DNA of 64,000 bases from Asticcacaulis machinosus (GCF_028550435.1 NZ_JAQQKV010000001.1:1550001-1614000), one strand, 5' to 3'; counted from the first letter of the stretch, positions 36,837-45,961 are shown. Notes: a model not told the origin generated them from the letters alone. Numbers and translations: made by a program.

Positions 36837-36998
36837 ATGCCGCGACTTCCCGCAAACCAGCCCCAAAACCGTCCGTTTTCATGTTAGCTTATCAAAATTA
36901 TCTGAAATAATTTTTATACCTAAAATATAAAGCGCGTCAGAATCCGGCATAATTCAGCACTTGGCATGATACGTAGCGGTTAAATTGTGACGAGGCTT

Positions 36999-37559
36999 TT
37001 AGCCATACGGGCCATCGGTCTCAGAGAAACAGACCGCAGGTGGTGCCAGTTTCCATGACCCGCTCGAATCATCGAATCGGCAGGCGAAATAGGCGGACAT
37101 ATAGGCTTGCTTGAGGAAGGTTTCGTCTTCCATCTGATCGGCATGTTCGACCAGATAAAACAGCACCGTAAATTCATGATCGGCGCGATCGATTTCCTTC
37201 ATGGCAATGGCGCCTGAAGCCAGAAGCGGGCGCAGGCCTTTGCGGATATGATCGCGCTCGACCTGATTGAGCTTGCCCTTTTCCGAATACATATCCTCAA
37301 AGCCCTGATAACCAAGGATAAGCTTTTCATCGTCGCTGTTGAGGGCAGTGATGAACTTGGCCGCCTGCGGCGGCAGATCCGCAACGGACGAGCGTGGCGC
37401 GGTCATTTCCGCCTGCATATAGCTGTCGTCAACGCGGATCGGCACCGTCGCGGGCAGGGCATCCTCAGGCACAGCGGGCTTTGCCGGTTGCGGTTTATCG
37501 CACGCACTCAGCATGAGCACGCTTGTCAGCGCCGTAAACGTCAGAAACCGTGCGACCAT
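36999..37559 (-). CDS. Putative lipoprotein of unknown function
   Basis: 186 residues with a lipoprotein signal: hydrophobic stretch then LSAC at the lipobox, Cys20. The mature protein is Pro-rich at first (KPQPAKPAVPEDALP) and then alpha/beta with a DMYSEKGKLNQVERDHIRKG helix, TVLFYLVEHADQMEDETFLKQ and a C-terminal region with two Cys (YFACRFDD and PAVCFSETD) likely to form a disulfide. I do not recognise the family. No operon partner. Confidence 0.75.
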   Translation of the reverse strand: MVARFLTFTALTSVLMLSACDKPQPAKPAVPEDALPATVPIRVDDSYMQAEMTAPRSSVADLPPQAAKFITALNSDDEKLILGYQGFEDMYSEKGKLNQVERDHIRKGLRPLLASGAIAMKEIDRADHEFTVLFYLVEHADQMEDETFLKQAYMSAYFACRFDDSSGSWKLAPPAVCFSETDGPYG

Positions 37560-37705
37560 GCCCTCCCCCGCATTAGCTTACGCGCATTTGAGTCCAAAAA
37601 CCGCCCAACACTTTTTGGAATGCGCTTTAGACTGTTCGTTAGAACCTTAGCCTATAGCTGAGACGATCGCCACCGGATTTCCCCTGTCAGGTGAGCCGAA
37701 ATTAA

Positions 37706-38668
37706 CTATTCGATATATGACGGTGCTTCGATGCGTTTTCCGACCATGAAAGCATCCGCCACAATCCGCAGCGGGCTCAGGTCAACATCAGAGGTGCCGC
37801 TTTTGACCAGATCATGGAAATGGGCATAAAGACCTGAATATTCAGCCTCTTTTTCCTTCATGATCGTCTTGCCATCGATCTCAAGCTCGGTGCCACCCAT
37901 CGACAGGGTCAGTTTCTCACCGGCTTCGGATTCGACAAAAATGCTCCAGGTCTGCACACCGGTTTGCAGGAAATCATAGTCAGCGCGAATGGCCATCCCC
38001 TTGTCGGTCTGCATGTCCATCTCGACCTGAATAGGGGCGTCGCAGTTGGATGGAATATGCAGATCGGCCTTTTTGACCAACACCGTATCGCGTACAATCC
38101 GCGTCAGAATCGACAGGGAATTGATGCCCGGATCGAACACGCCCATGCCACCGGCCTCAAAGATCCAGGTCTGGCCCGGGTGCCATTGGCGAACATTTTC
38201 CTTCCAGACGATGTGCACCGACTTGATCGGACGCTCTCCCATCCATTTACGGGTCGCTTCGACCGCCGGGGCATAGCGCGAATGCCAGCTCGCCAGTGCC
38301 GATACGCCCTTGGCGGCGGCCAGATCGCGGATCAGTTCGGCTTCACCGATAGTCGCTGCGGGCGGTTTTTCAAGGAAAACGTGACGACCGGCCTCGATCA
38401 CCTCACGCGCGACCTTGAGGCGCACCTGCGGCGGGGTGCACACAGCGACCGCCTCAATTTCCGGATGGGCTTTCAGCATTTCCGCCAGAGTATTATAGGC
38501 CTTGATCCCTTCGGGACGCGAGCCGGGGCTGGCGCCGGCAACCAGTTCCAGGTTCGGATTGCTGCGGATCGACGGCACATGCTGATCGACGGCGATCTTG
38601 CCCAGGCCAATCAGGCCGATTTTCAGAACATTTTTCTTTTGTACTTTTGACTTCCCGAAGCCGAACAT
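37706..38668 (-). CDS. Gfo/Idh/MocA dehydrogenase: D-galactose / L-arabinose 1-dehydrogenase
   Basis: 320 residues from ATG 38668 (AGGGA 9 bp upstream; a GTG six codons upstream lacks one). Rossmann motif GLIGLGKIAVDQH, EKPPAAT catalytic Lys region, WHSRYAPAVEATRKW, WKENVRQWHPGQTWIFEAGGMGVFDPGIN, and the C-terminal LYAHFHDLVKSGTSDVD and LRIVADAFMVG. These match the Azospirillum L-arabinose/D-galactose 1-dehydrogenase as I know it. It oxidises the sugar to the 1,4- or 1,5-lactone with NAD(P). Transcribed on its own; the next gene in the oxidative route is not adjacent. Confidence 0.85.
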   Translation of the reverse strand: MFGFGKSKVQKKNVLKIGLIGLGKIAVDQHVPSIRSNPNLELVAGASPGSRPEGIKAYNTLAEMLKAHPEIEAVAVCTPPQVRLKVAREVIEAGRHVFLEKPPAATIGEAELIRDLAAAKGVSALASWHSRYAPAVEATRKWMGERPIKSVHIVWKENVRQWHPGQTWIFEAGGMGVFDPGINSLSILTRIVRDTVLVKKADLHIPSNCDAPIQVEMDMQTDKGMAIRADYDFLQTGVQTWSIFVESEAGEKLTLSMGGTELEIDGKTIMKEKEAEYSGLYAHFHDLVKSGTSDVDLSPLRIVADAFMVGKRIEAPSYIE

Positions 38669-38796
38669 CAACGCTTTTCCCTGCACATCAAGACATTGAC
38701 AGTCCTCTTAGCGCACAGGCCGGGATCAGGCAATTGTCATATAATTAAAAGCCCGCCGTACTTATTTGTCCGGCAATTGGTTCACCAGATATCGCG

Positions 38797-38825
38797 CATT
38801 CCCAAAACTGTGAAGCGGTTTTTTT
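38797..38825. repeat. Small palindromic repeat (copy B, half element)
   Basis: GCGCATTCCCAAAA, CTGTGAAGCGGTTTT: nearly the same as the left part of the element at 23919-23965. The right arm is missing; the sequence runs straight into the end of the mutarotase gene. Confidence 0.55.
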
Positions 38826-39179
38826 TCAGGGTTGCTCACTCAGGTCGAAGACGGACTGAAGCGCCACCCATTTCTCGCCGGGTTTTGCAAACGGCAAAGG
38901 CTTTTGAAACTGCCACATCAAATGCTCCCAGGCCTGCACATCCGCGCTGGACGCATCTGAGGCGGCCTTGGCGGCAGGCGAAAACTGAGGGCCGGTTTCC
39001 ATGATCATGAACATACGGTCGCCCGTCTGCCAGATTTGCATGTCGCGGATATCGGCCGCCCGGATGGAAGCAATGACGGCGGACGGAACTTTGCCCGGGC
39101 GGTGCCAGTCCTTATAACGCTCAATCAGGGCCGGATCATCATTCAGATCCAGCGCAAAGCAATGGCGGGTAAGGGTCAT
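38826..39179 (-). CDS. L-fucose/L-rhamnose mutarotase (RhaM/YiiL family)
   Basis: 117 residues of the L-rhamnose mutarotase ferredoxin-like family: RHCFALDLNDDP, IERYKDWHRPGKVP, a conserved His in that loop, MQIWQTGDRMFMIMETGPQF, and WEHLMWQFQKPLP. It interconverts sugar anomers. Because the divergent neighbour is a fucose operon, an L-fucose mutarotase role is most likely. Confidence 0.85.
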   Translation of the reverse strand: MTLTRHCFALDLNDDPALIERYKDWHRPGKVPSAVIASIRAADIRDMQIWQTGDRMFMIMETGPQFSPAAKAASDASSADVQAWEHLMWQFQKPLPFAKPGEKWVALQSVFDLSEQP

Positions 39180-39243
39180 AAAGCCTCCTGACGTGATGCG
39201 CCCAAGATTTAAGTGGTATTTTTATCCGCGTCCAATATTTTTG

Positions 39244-39253
39244 ACAATATTGT
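39244..39253. promoter_or_regulatory. Palindrome in the mutarotase-fucP intergenic region
   Basis: ACAATATTGT, a perfect 10-bp palindrome within the AT-rich 170-bp divergent promoter region. A possible binding site for the IclR regulator of the fucose operon (41528-42349). Weak evidence from one site. Confidence 0.35.
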
Positions 39254-39352
39254 AAATTTCATATTTGACCAGACCATTCATATGTGATGTGTTGGGCAAA
39301 ACGGCGCAACCCTACAAAAAACAGCGCTAATACAGGTTGAGGACTTAAATTT

Positions 39353-40657
39353 ATGCGCAACGCCGATACTCCGCGCGTGTCATCTTTTGGCGCGCTGTGG
39401 CCTTTGATTTTGATTACCAGCCTGTTCTTTTTCTGGGGCATGGCCAATAATCTCAATGATGTCCTGATCCCGCAGTTTAAAAAGGCGTTTTCGCTGACCG
39501 ACCTGCAATCGGGGCTGGTGCAATCGGCCTTTTATATGGGCTATTTCCTGCTGGCCCTGCCCGCGGGTTTCTTCATGCGCCGCTATGGCTATAAGGCGGC
39601 GGTTGTGACCGGCCTGATCCTGTTTGCGGCAGGCGCCTTCCTGTTTTATCCCGCCGCCAATAACCACCAGTATCTGTGGTTCTTAGGGGCCTTGTTTGTC
39701 ATCGCGTCAGGGCTGGCATTTTTAGAGACCTCAGCCAATCCGCTGATCACCGTGCTGGGGCCGCCTGAGAAAGCCGCGTTCCGGCTTAATCTGGCGCAGG
39801 CGTTCAATCCGCTGGGATCGCTGACCGGCATCTGGGTGGGCAAGGAGTTTATCCTGTCCGGCATCGAGCATGACGAAGCCTCATTAAGCGCTCTGTCCGA
39901 TCAGGCTCGTCAGGCGTTCTACGCGTCCGAATCTCAGGCCGTCCAAGGGCCTTATCTGATTATCGGCGTGGTCATCATCGCCTGGGCCATACTGGTCGCC
40001 CTGTCGAAATTCCCCGCTGCCGCGACGGCTAATACCCACGAACATAGTGGCGAAGAGGTAAGTTCAGGGCGCGCTATTTCCGACCTGTTTAAGCGCCCGC
40101 ATTTCCTGTTTGGCGTGGTCGCGCAGTTTTTCTATGTCGGCGCGCAGGTCGGTATCTGGAGCTACATGATCCGTTACGCTCAGTCCGAACTGGCCATGCC
40201 CGAAAAAGACGCCGCTAACTTCCTGTTTATCGCTCTGATCCTGTTTGCCGTGGGCCGATTTGTCGGCACAGCCCTGATGAGCCGCCTGTCACCGGTTCGG
40301 ATTCTGTCCACCTTTGCCGTCATCAATATCGGACTGTGCGCCTATGCGGCGACGGCCGGCGGGCTTTATGGCCTTTATGCCCTGACGGCGACCTCGTTCT
40401 TTATGTCGATCATGTTCCCGACCATCTTCGCCACCGCCGTGCAGGGCCTTGGGCCGCTGACCAAGACCGGATCGTCGCTATTGGTCATGAGCATCGTCAG
40501 CGGGGCCTTCCTGCCGCCGCTGATGGGCCTGATTTCCGACGCCAGCCACATCCGCACCTCGATTCTGGTGCCCGCCCTGTGCTTTGTCATCATCGCGCTC
40601 TATGGCCTGAGATCGCCCAAATCACCGGTCGCCATCTCAGCCACGACGTCACATTAA
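39353..40657 (+). CDS. fucP: L-fucose:H+ symporter
   Basis: 434 residues, 12 transmembrane helices. MANNLNDVLIPQFKKAFSLTDLQSGLVQSAFYMGYF, containing the FucP-type N-N-L-N-D motif (seen as ANNLNDVLIPQFKKAF), GYKAAVVTGLILF, FLETSANPLITVLGPP, FRLNLAQAFNPLG and MFPTIFATAVQGLG are diagnostic of FucP. It brings L-fucose across the inner membrane and heads an operon of oxidative fucose catabolism. Confidence 0.95.
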   Translation: MRNADTPRVSSFGALWPLILITSLFFFWGMANNLNDVLIPQFKKAFSLTDLQSGLVQSAFYMGYFLLALPAGFFMRRYGYKAAVVTGLILFAAGAFLFYPAANNHQYLWFLGALFVIASGLAFLETSANPLITVLGPPEKAAFRLNLAQAFNPLGSLTGIWVGKEFILSGIEHDEASLSALSDQARQAFYASESQAVQGPYLIIGVVIIAWAILVALSKFPAAATANTHEHSGEEVSSGRAISDLFKRPHFLFGVVAQFFYVGAQVGIWSYMIRYAQSELAMPEKDAANFLFIALILFAVGRFVGTALMSRLSPVRILSTFAVINIGLCAYAATAGGLYGLYALTATSFFMSIMFPTIFATAVQGLGPLTKTGSSLLVMSIVSGAFLPPLMGLISDASHIRTSILVPALCFVIIALYGLRSPKSPVAISATTSH

Positions 40658-40670
40658 AGGCGCCGGGGGT

Positions 40671-41531
40671 ATGATCGATGCACATCATCATCTGTGGCAG
40701 ATCGGTCGGAATGGTCATAGTTGGCCCACACCTGATCTTGAGGCCATCGACCGCGATTACGGGCTGGATGATCTAAAATCCGAAGCGGTGTCGACTGGCC
40801 TTAATGGCAGTATCGTGGTGCAGTCGCAGGCTCATGATGCCGACACTGACTGGCTGCTTGAGGTCGCGTCCCATGATGAGTTGATCCTTGGCGTGGTTGG
40901 CTGGGCCGATCTGGCCGCGCCCAATGCCGCCGCCCGCATTGCCGATTTGGCCAGACACCCGAAACTGAAAGGTTTGCGGCCCATGCTGCAAGGCTTAAGC
41001 GACGATGACTGGATCAATCAGCCGGCCGTAAGGCCCGCAATAGACGCCATGATCGCCCATGACCTGAGCTTCGATGCCCTCGTCTTTACCCGCCACCTGC
41101 CTGCGATTAATCAACTGGCCGAAGACTATCCGGCCTTGCGTATCGTCATTGATCACGGTGCCAAGCCACCCATTGCCCACCGCCACAGCCATCCGGAAGA
41201 GACCCGGCACTGGCGCGAGCAAATCACGGCGATCGCCCGCCGCCCCAATGTCCATGCCAAGCTGTCCGGGCTGGTCACCGAAATGAGGCCGGGTCAGCCG
41301 ATCGAAGATCTGTGGCCCTATGTTGACCACCTGTTTGAGCAGTTCGGCACTGACCGAATCCTGTGGGGCTCAGACTGGCCGGTCGTCAACCTGCGCCAGT
41401 CTTACCGATCATGGTTTGATCAGGTTCACCACCACCTGCGGGGCTTATCCGCCAAAAAAATCGATAAAATTTTCGATGCCAATGCCAAACGCTTTTACAA
41501 AATCACAACTGAAACAGGGGAAACACAATGA
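40671..41531 (+). CDS. Amidohydrolase: L-fucono-1,5-lactonase
   Basis: 286 residues of the COG3618 amidohydrolase group: MIDAHHHLWQIGRNGHSWP at the N-terminus gives the His-x-His metal site; IVVQSQAHDADTDWLLEVA, GLRPMLQGLSDDDW, IVIDHGAKPP (His) and ILWGSDWPVVNL (Asp) complete the pattern. It hydrolyses L-fuconolactone to L-fuconate. The gene lies 13 bp after fucP and overlaps the IclR gene by 4 bp. Confidence 0.88.
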   Translation: MIDAHHHLWQIGRNGHSWPTPDLEAIDRDYGLDDLKSEAVSTGLNGSIVVQSQAHDADTDWLLEVASHDELILGVVGWADLAAPNAAARIADLARHPKLKGLRPMLQGLSDDDWINQPAVRPAIDAMIAHDLSFDALVFTRHLPAINQLAEDYPALRIVIDHGAKPPIAHRHSHPEETRHWREQITAIARRPNVHAKLSGLVTEMRPGQPIEDLWPYVDHLFEQFGTDRILWGSDWPVVNLRQSYRSWFDQVHHHLRGLSAKKIDKIFDANAKRFYKITTETGETQ

Positions 41532-42349
41532 ATTTGCACCACAATCTGCGTGTCGACGATAAGGATACTGAGGCCACCGTCTTGAAATACCGTGCCCCGG
41601 CACTGGAAAAAGGGCTCGACGTACTCGAATTACTGGCGGCCCACAAACGCCCGCTGACCCTGTCGCAAATATCGGCTCACCTTGATCGTTCGGTCAGTGA
41701 GTTGTTCCGCATGGTGCAGGTGCTGGAAAACCGCGGCTATGTCGCCCCGGCCCTGCGCGGCGATGGCCTGGAGCTTACCAATAAGCTGTTTTCGCTCGGC
41801 ATGAGCCGTGGCCCCAGCCAGAACCTGCTGGCCAGCGCCCTGCCGATCATGCAGGCCTTGAGTGAGGCCACCCATCAGTCGTGCCATATCGCCATCGCCT
41901 CCGACAACCACATCGTCGTCATTGCCCGCGTTGAAGCCCCCGGCGATCTTGGCTTTTCGGTGCGCGTCGGCCACCAGGCCAAGGTGGTGCAGTCGACATC
42001 AGGCGTTACCCTCTACAGCTTTCAGCCGCCCAAGATAAAGGAAGCGTGGCGCGCCCAGCTTCAGGGGGATGCCGATGCCCAGACCTGGCAATCTTTCGAT
42101 GACCTGTGCCAGTTCGCCCAGAAAAACGGCTATGTTCAGCGCCGCTCTGATTTTACCGACGGCATCACCGATATTTCCTGCCCGATCTTCAGCGACGGCA
42201 TGGTGATTGCGGCCATGACCATCCCCTATATCCGGTCCCTGGACAGCCTTAGCTTAGAGGAAACCACCCAGCGCCTGCAAACCGCCGTTCAGAATGTCTC
42301 AAAGTCGCTGGGCGGTATTGAATCGGTTGAGCGCGTGTCTATTCGGTAA
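41528..42349 (+). CDS. IclR-family transcriptional regulator of fucose catabolism
   Basis: 273 residues: an N-terminal winged helix-turn-helix (EKGLDVLELLAAHKRPLTLSQISAHL, then RSVSELFRMVQVLENRGYV) and an IclR effector-binding domain with HQSCHIAIASDNHIVVIARVE and ITDISCPIFSDG. It overlaps the lactonase stop (ATGA). Likely binds fucose-pathway intermediates and controls the two fucose transcription units. AT-rich palindromes at 39244-39253 and 42461-42470 (TCATATATGA) are candidate sites. Confidence 0.9.
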   Translation: MNLHHNLRVDDKDTEATVLKYRAPALEKGLDVLELLAAHKRPLTLSQISAHLDRSVSELFRMVQVLENRGYVAPALRGDGLELTNKLFSLGMSRGPSQNLLASALPIMQALSEATHQSCHIAIASDNHIVVIARVEAPGDLGFSVRVGHQAKVVQSTSGVTLYSFQPPKIKEAWRAQLQGDADAQTWQSFDDLCQFAQKNGYVQRRSDFTDGITDISCPIFSDGMVIAAMTIPYIRSLDSLSLEETTQRLQTAVQNVSKSLGGIESVERVSIR

Positions 42350-42486
42350 GACGGCTTTAAGCAAAACGCGCTCTGCAAAAGCCCTTGCTATCGCTTCGCC
42401 AAGGGCGTAATTTTATAGATAACAATGATTTTATTGATAAATAAAACACCACTGGAAACGTCATATATGATCAGGGACAGACTTTT

Positions 42487-43503
42487 TTGAGATCTATCGG
42501 ACACACAGGTGTGCATCTGTCGCCGCTTGGGTTCGGCGCTGCTGCCATTGGTAACCTTTATCGGCCCTTAAGCAATGAAGCCGCGGCCGAATGCGTGAAC
42601 GCGGCCACCGCGGCGGGTATTCGCTATTTCGATACCGCTCCGCGTTATGGTCATGGCCTGTCGGAGCGCCGGCTGGGCATGGCGCTGCCTGCCGATGCCG
42701 TGATCTCCACCAAGGCTGGCCGCGTGCTGACACCGATCGCTCCGCCTCCATCAGGTACCGAACGCCACGGCTTTGTCGATGGCGATCCGATGGAGGAGCA
42801 TTTTGACTACAGCTACGACGGTGTGATGAGGTCGTTTGAGGCCAGCCTGCAACGCCTTAATCGCGACCATATCGACATCCTGCTGGCCCACGATCTGGGT
42901 CGCCTGACCCACGGTGATAACCATGACCATCACCTTAAGGTTTTTCTGGAGGGCGGCCTCAAAGCCATGCAAACCCTGAAATCCGAAGGCCGCATCAGGG
43001 CCATAGGTTTAGGCGTGAATGAAACCGCAATATGTGACACGGTTCTGGATCAGGCCGATGTGGATGTCATCCTGCTGGCCGGACGCTATACCCTGCTGGA
43101 GCAAACCCCGCTCGATGCGTTTTTGCCCAGATGTGAGGCGCGCGGTGTATCGATCATTCTGGGCGGGCCTTATAATTCCGGCATACTGATCAGCGGCGTC
43201 AAAGGCGATAAGGTGCCGTTTTACGATTATGGCCCCGCGTCCCCTGACATCATCGCGCAGGTGCGACAGATCGAAAACATTTGCGACGCCCATAATGTGC
43301 CACTGGCGGCGGCCGCCCTGCAATTTCCGCTGGCTCACCCCTCGGTCGTCAGCGTCATACCCGGCATGGCCTCTCCGGCAGAAGTACACGCCAACACCGC
43401 CCTGTTCAATCACCTCATACCAGCGGCCCTTTGGGATGACCTGAGATCTTCAGGCTGCCTCAACACGGCTGCCCCCACGCCCAAAGCACCTGTATCCGCA
43501 TGA
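42487..43503 (+). CDS. Aldo/keto reductase: L-fucose (aldose) 1-dehydrogenase
   Basis: 338 residues from TTG 42487. In-frame upstream sequence reaches a stop at 42462 region without ATG, and an AGGGAC precedes the TTG. The AKR fold has GFGAAAIGNLYRPLS, YFDTAPRYGHGLSERRLG with the Asp-Tyr pair, VISTKAGR (Lys), HIDILLAHDLG (His). It matches the D-threo-aldose/L-fucose dehydrogenase AKR group and would give L-fucono-1,5-lactone. The 137 bp upstream has its own AT-rich promoter region. Confidence 0.85.
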   Translation: MRSIGHTGVHLSPLGFGAAAIGNLYRPLSNEAAAECVNAATAAGIRYFDTAPRYGHGLSERRLGMALPADAVISTKAGRVLTPIAPPPSGTERHGFVDGDPMEEHFDYSYDGVMRSFEASLQRLNRDHIDILLAHDLGRLTHGDNHDHHLKVFLEGGLKAMQTLKSEGRIRAIGLGVNETAICDTVLDQADVDVILLAGRYTLLEQTPLDAFLPRCEARGVSIILGGPYNSGILISGVKGDKVPFYDYGPASPDIIAQVRQIENICDAHNVPLAAAALQFPLAHPSVVSVIPGMASPAEVHANTALFNHLIPAALWDDLRSSGCLNTAAPTPKAPVSA

Positions 43504-43790
43504 TTTCGCCCCTGATCCTTCTTCATCCCACCGACAATGTTCTGGTGTGCCGCGCCGCCATTCCAGCCGGAGGCGTTGTTATGATTGACGATGCGCCCGC
43601 TACGATCCCAACTGACATTGAGGTCGGCCATAAGGTGGCGCGCATTGACCTGAAAGCTGGCGACAAGATCCTGAAATACGGAGCACCGATCGGCTCCATG
43701 ACCCTTGATGCCAGGCGCGGCGATCATGTCCACATGCACAATATGAAAAGCGATTATATTTCCTCTCACACCCGAAAGGTCGTCGGCTGA
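43500..43790 (+). CDS. UxaA-family dehydratase small subunit (SAF domain), probable L-fuconate dehydratase
   Basis: 96 residues with the SAF domain of altronate/galactarate dehydratases: LHPTDNVLVCRAAIPAGG, DIEVGHKVARIDLKAGD, ILKYGAPIGSMTLDARRGDHVHMHNM. It overlaps both the preceding (ATGA) and the following gene (TGATG). It and the next gene are together the two halves of a UxaA enzyme. In Campylobacter-type fucose loci the split UxaA genes serve as L-fuconate dehydratase; I infer the same here. Confidence 0.88.
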   Translation: MISPLILLHPTDNVLVCRAAIPAGGVVMIDDAPATIPTDIEVGHKVARIDLKAGDKILKYGAPIGSMTLDARRGDHVHMHNMKSDYISSHTRKVVG

Positions 43791-45034
43791 TGACCATTAA
43801 CAATGCCTACCTCAGACCCGATGGCCGCAAAGGCATCCGCAATGTCATCGCGGTCGCCTATCTGGTCGAATGCGCCCACCATGTCGCCCGCGGCATCGTC
43901 AACCGCTTTACCGACTATGAGCAGTTAGCGTCCGGCGTCGTCGGTGATGCCCCAGAAGTTCACCTGATCGGTTTTCCGGGCTGCTATCCCAATGCCTATG
44001 CCTTCAAGATGATGCAGGCCCTGACCACCCACCCCAATGTTGGAGGGGTGCTGCTGATTTCTCTGGGCTGCGAAAGCTTTAACCGTGAGCAGCTTAAAAC
44101 CACCATCGAAGCGTCAGGGCGACCGGTTGAGACTTTGGTGATTCAAAATTCCGGTGGCACCCAGTCTACCATCCAGAAAGGCATTGACGCCGTCCGGCGG
44201 ATGCAGGCCATTGCTGCCGCCACACCGCGCGTGGACATGGACATATCCGAACTGATCATCGGCACCATCTGCGGCGGTTCGGACGGCACATCAGGCATCA
44301 CCGCCAATCCCGCCGTCGGGCGGTCATTCGATGCTTTGGGGACGGCAGGCGCGGCCTGTATCTTTGAAGAAACCGGTGAACTGGTCGGGTGCGAGACCAT
44401 CATGGCCGACCGCGCGGTCACGCCGGAACTGGGGGCCGAGTTAGAGAAAAGCGTCGAAAAGGCCGAACGCTATTACACCATTATGGGCTTTGGTTCCTTC
44501 GCGCCCGGCAATGCCGAAGGCGGGCTGACCACCCAGGAAGAAAAGTCGATGGGCGCCTATTCCAAGTCGGGAGCAGCGCCGATCTGCGGGATATTAAAAC
44601 CGGGTGATCAGCCGCCGACCGGCGGACTTTACCTTTTGGATGTGGTGCCCGACGGTGAGCCGCGCTTTGGCTTTCCCAACATTTCCGACAATGCTGAGAT
44701 CGTCGAGTTGATCGCCTGCGGGGCCCACATAACCCTGTTTACCACCGGCAGAGGTTCAGTCGTGGGTTCTGCGATTTCGCCAGTGATCAAGATCTGCGCC
44801 AATCCGGAGACCTACCGCAAACTGTCTGAGGACATGGATGTCGATGCCGGCCGTATCATGGAAGGCCGCGCCACACTGGATGAGGTGGGTTCTGAAATCA
44901 CCGATCTGGTGCTCAACGTCGCAAACGGCACCCGCACCAAATCCGAAGCCCTCGGCCATCAGGAATTTATCCTCACCTATAAGGCGTTTGAGCCGATTGG
45001 CCCCGCCTGCCTTCCCCTGAAAAGGCAGGCATAA
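43790..45034 (+). CDS. UxaA-family dehydratase large subunit, probable L-fuconate dehydratase
   Basis: 414 residues: YLRPDGRKGIRNVIAVAYLVECAHHVA, FPGCYPN, LLISLGCESFN, QNSGGTQSTIQKGIDAV, GTICGGSDGTSGITANPAVG, IMADRAVTPE, the conserved cysteines for the iron site, and TTGRGSVVGSAISPVIKICANPETY. This is the catalytic domain of altronate/D-galactarate-type dehydratases. Location inside a fucose operon suggests L-fuconate to 2-keto-3-deoxy-L-fuconate. Coupled to the SAF subunit by a one-base overlap. Confidence 0.9.
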   Translation: MTINNAYLRPDGRKGIRNVIAVAYLVECAHHVARGIVNRFTDYEQLASGVVGDAPEVHLIGFPGCYPNAYAFKMMQALTTHPNVGGVLLISLGCESFNREQLKTTIEASGRPVETLVIQNSGGTQSTIQKGIDAVRRMQAIAAATPRVDMDISELIIGTICGGSDGTSGITANPAVGRSFDALGTAGAACIFEETGELVGCETIMADRAVTPELGAELEKSVEKAERYYTIMGFGSFAPGNAEGGLTTQEEKSMGAYSKSGAAPICGILKPGDQPPTGGLYLLDVVPDGEPRFGFPNISDNAEIVELIACGAHITLFTTGRGSVVGSAISPVIKICANPETYRKLSEDMDVDAGRIMEGRATLDEVGSEITDLVLNVANGTRTKSEALGHQEFILTYKAFEPIGPACLPLKRQA

Positions 45035-45079
45035 ACGTAAAAATGCCCTGTTTACCTTTAAAGCGAGCGTAAATCTTTT

Positions 45080-45212
45080 CCTTCTCCCCGTATCACGGGG
45101 AGAAGGTGGCTTGTGATTTATCGCAAGCCGGATGAGGGGCAAAAAAAGCCCTTCAGCAAAAATGCCCCTCACCCCAACCCTCTCCCCGCCCGCGGGGAGA
45201 GGAGGTTAAATG
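45080..45212. repeat. Mosaic palindromic repeat R4
   Basis: CCTTCTCCCCG with CGGGGAGAAGG at 45080-45106, then a middle with CCGGATGAGGGGCA and TGCCCCTCACCCC, and CTCTCCCCGCCCGCGGGGAGAG at 45179-45201. It separates the dehydratase and SDR genes of the fucose operon. Same design as R1-R3 and R5-R7. Confidence 0.8.
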
Positions 45213-45223
45213 AGAAATTTGAG

Positions 45224-45961
45224 ATGTCACGACTGAACAACAAAACCGCCCTGATTACCGCTGCCGGACAAGGCATAGGCCGCGCCACCGTCGAAGCCTA
45301 TGTGCGCGAAGGGGCCCACGTCATCGCCGCCGATATCAATGACGCCTCACTGGCCGAGTTGGCGGCCATAGACGGCGTCACCGCCCGTAAACTCGATGTC
45401 ACTGATGCCGAGGCGATCAAGGCCATCGCCGCCGAGTTTCCGAACATCAATGTGCTCTATAACTGCGCGGGCTTTGTTCACGCGGGCACTATTCTTGACT
45501 GCGACGAAGACGACTGGGCGTTTTCCAATAGCCTCAACGTCACGGCCCAGTACCGCCTGATTCGCGCCGTTCTGCCCAACATGATCAAGAACGGCGGGGG
45601 CTCAATCATCAATATGTCGTCGATTGCCTCCTCCATCAAAGGCATCCCCAACCGCTTTGCCTACTGCGCCACCAAGGCCGCCGTCATCGGTCTGACCAAG
45701 GCGGTCGCCGCTGATTTCGTGGCCCAAGGCATTCGCTGCAACGCCATCTGTCCGGGAACGGTCGAGACCCCGTCCCTGCTGCAACGCTTACGCGACACCG
45801 GCGACTTCGATAAGGCCTACAGCGAATTCACCGCCCGTCAGGCGATGGGCCGCTTCGGCAAGCCCGATGAACTGGCCGCATTGGCGGTATTTTTAGGCTC
45901 CGACGAATCCGCCTTTATCACCGGCCAGCCCTATATCATCGACGGGGGTTGGGTGAACTAA
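45224..45961 (+). CDS. SDR: 2-keto-3-deoxy-L-fuconate dehydrogenase
   Basis: 245 residues from ATG 45224 (the frame runs further upstream into the repeat). Cofactor motif TAAGQGIGRA, ADINDA (Asp, NAD-preferring), NCAG, the catalytic Ser in INMSSIASS, YCATK for the Tyr-Lys pair, PGTVETPS. It closely resembles the DHRS6/2-keto-3-deoxy-L-fuconate dehydrogenase group. It would make 2,4-diketo-3-deoxy-L-fuconate; the hydrolase releasing pyruvate and lactate is not found in the window. Confidence 0.85.
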   Translation: MSRLNNKTALITAAGQGIGRATVEAYVREGAHVIAADINDASLAELAAIDGVTARKLDVTDAEAIKAIAAEFPNINVLYNCAGFVHAGTILDCDEDDWAFSNSLNVTAQYRLIRAVLPNMIKNGGGSIINMSSIASSIKGIPNRFAYCATKAAVIGLTKAVAADFVAQGIRCNAICPGTVETPSLLQRLRDTGDFDKAYSEFTARQAMGRFGKPDELAALAVFLGSDESAFITGQPYIIDGGWVN

